DNA of 64,000 bases from Candidatus Aphodovivens avistercoris (GTDB lineage Bacteria > Actinomycetota > Coriobacteriia > Coriobacteriales > Eggerthellaceae), in the NCBI GenBank assembly GCA_018710945.1, contig DVIW01000038.1, positions 124,001 through 188,000 of the forward strand, read 5' to 3'. Below are positions 63,899-64,000 of this stretch, piece after piece. Position 1 is the stretch's first letter, and each line of letters starts with the position of its first letter. Both the position numbers and the translations under genes were made by a program. The notes below the pieces were generated by a model. The model was not told where the DNA came from. It did not search any database and was given only the letters and a program-made list of their open reading frames with translations.

Positions 63899-64000
63899 GC
63901 AGCAGCCGCGCAGGCGGCACAGCGTTGCGCGAAGGCGGGGCGCGCCGCTTCCTCCCAGCTTCCCCTTTCGTTTCAATCTATGCGCGCCACCTTGGGAAAC

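Overview
This is a GC-rich window (roughly 60-68 % GC across most of it) from a gut-type anaerobic actinobacterium, most likely the family Eggerthellaceae (class Coriobacteriia). That placement is inferred from several membrane-bound LuxR-type regulators, a DMSO-reductase-family molybdoenzyme with a small ferredoxin partner, CoA-dependent reductive acid metabolism, and frequent GTG/TTG starts. The genus cannot be decided from the sequence. No rRNA, tRNA, CRISPR array, transposase or phage gene was found.

Region 1 (1-9.8 kb, minus strand) is a reductive 2-hydroxyacid pathway. It encodes a family III CoA-transferase with the catalytic Asp, both subunits of a radical 2-hydroxyacyl-CoA dehydratase, a LarA/DUF2088-family hydroxyacid racemase, an acyl-CoA dehydrogenase, the ATP-dependent dehydratase activator and an acyl-CoA ligase cut by the window edge. 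Together these would turn a 2-hydroxyacid (lactate or aryl-lactate) into its enoyl-CoA and then the saturated acyl-CoA. Three of its transcription units share the same -35/-10 promoter layout. Region 2 (9.9-16.1 kb) holds one full membrane LuxR regulator with a glycine-rich linker, a flavodoxin-ferredoxin fusion, and two decayed divergent gene pairs (membrane protein against LuxR remnant).

Region 3 (16.5-24.2 kb) reads CocE-type hydrolase, MFS transporter, VOC protein, acyl carrier protein, phosphotransacylase on the minus strand. A PucR regulator overlapped by its own holo-ACP synthase lies divergently. The carrier protein has an altered attachment site, and an 8-bp motif recurs upstream of both arms. 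Base composition is lower here, suggesting transfer. Region 4 (24.3-41.2 kb) is a second CoA-linked catabolic island: metallo-hydrolase, acyl-CoA ligase, acyl-CoA dehydrogenase, phytoene-desaturase-like flavoprotein, an OFA-type MFS transporter, two pairs of family III CoA-transferases, a membrane LuxR regulator, and a cytoplasmic molybdopterin enzyme with a ferredoxin subunit. The two CoA-transferase pairs are paralogous to each other, lie on either side of the regulator and Mo enzyme, and all four subunits lack the usual catalytic Asp. This is the best candidate for an undescribed system; its substrate is unknown.

Region 5 (41.3-51 kb) carries a butyrate-kinase-type enzyme, a TetR-controlled esterase/membrane-protein pair with a perfect palindromic operator, a TetR/MFS pair in which the exporter is fused to CBS domains, RecN, an ArsC-family protein and a 283-bp inverted-repeat element. 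Region 6 (51.3-64 kb) has a YtrA-type GntR/ABC-transporter operon, a small membrane protein, a GH25 lysozyme, an MFS exporter, UvrB, L-asparaginase, and an ackA-mnmA-coaE operon. Acetate kinase, a butyrate-type kinase and phosphotransacylase together suggest that acyl-CoA made by the two islands can be cashed in for ATP.
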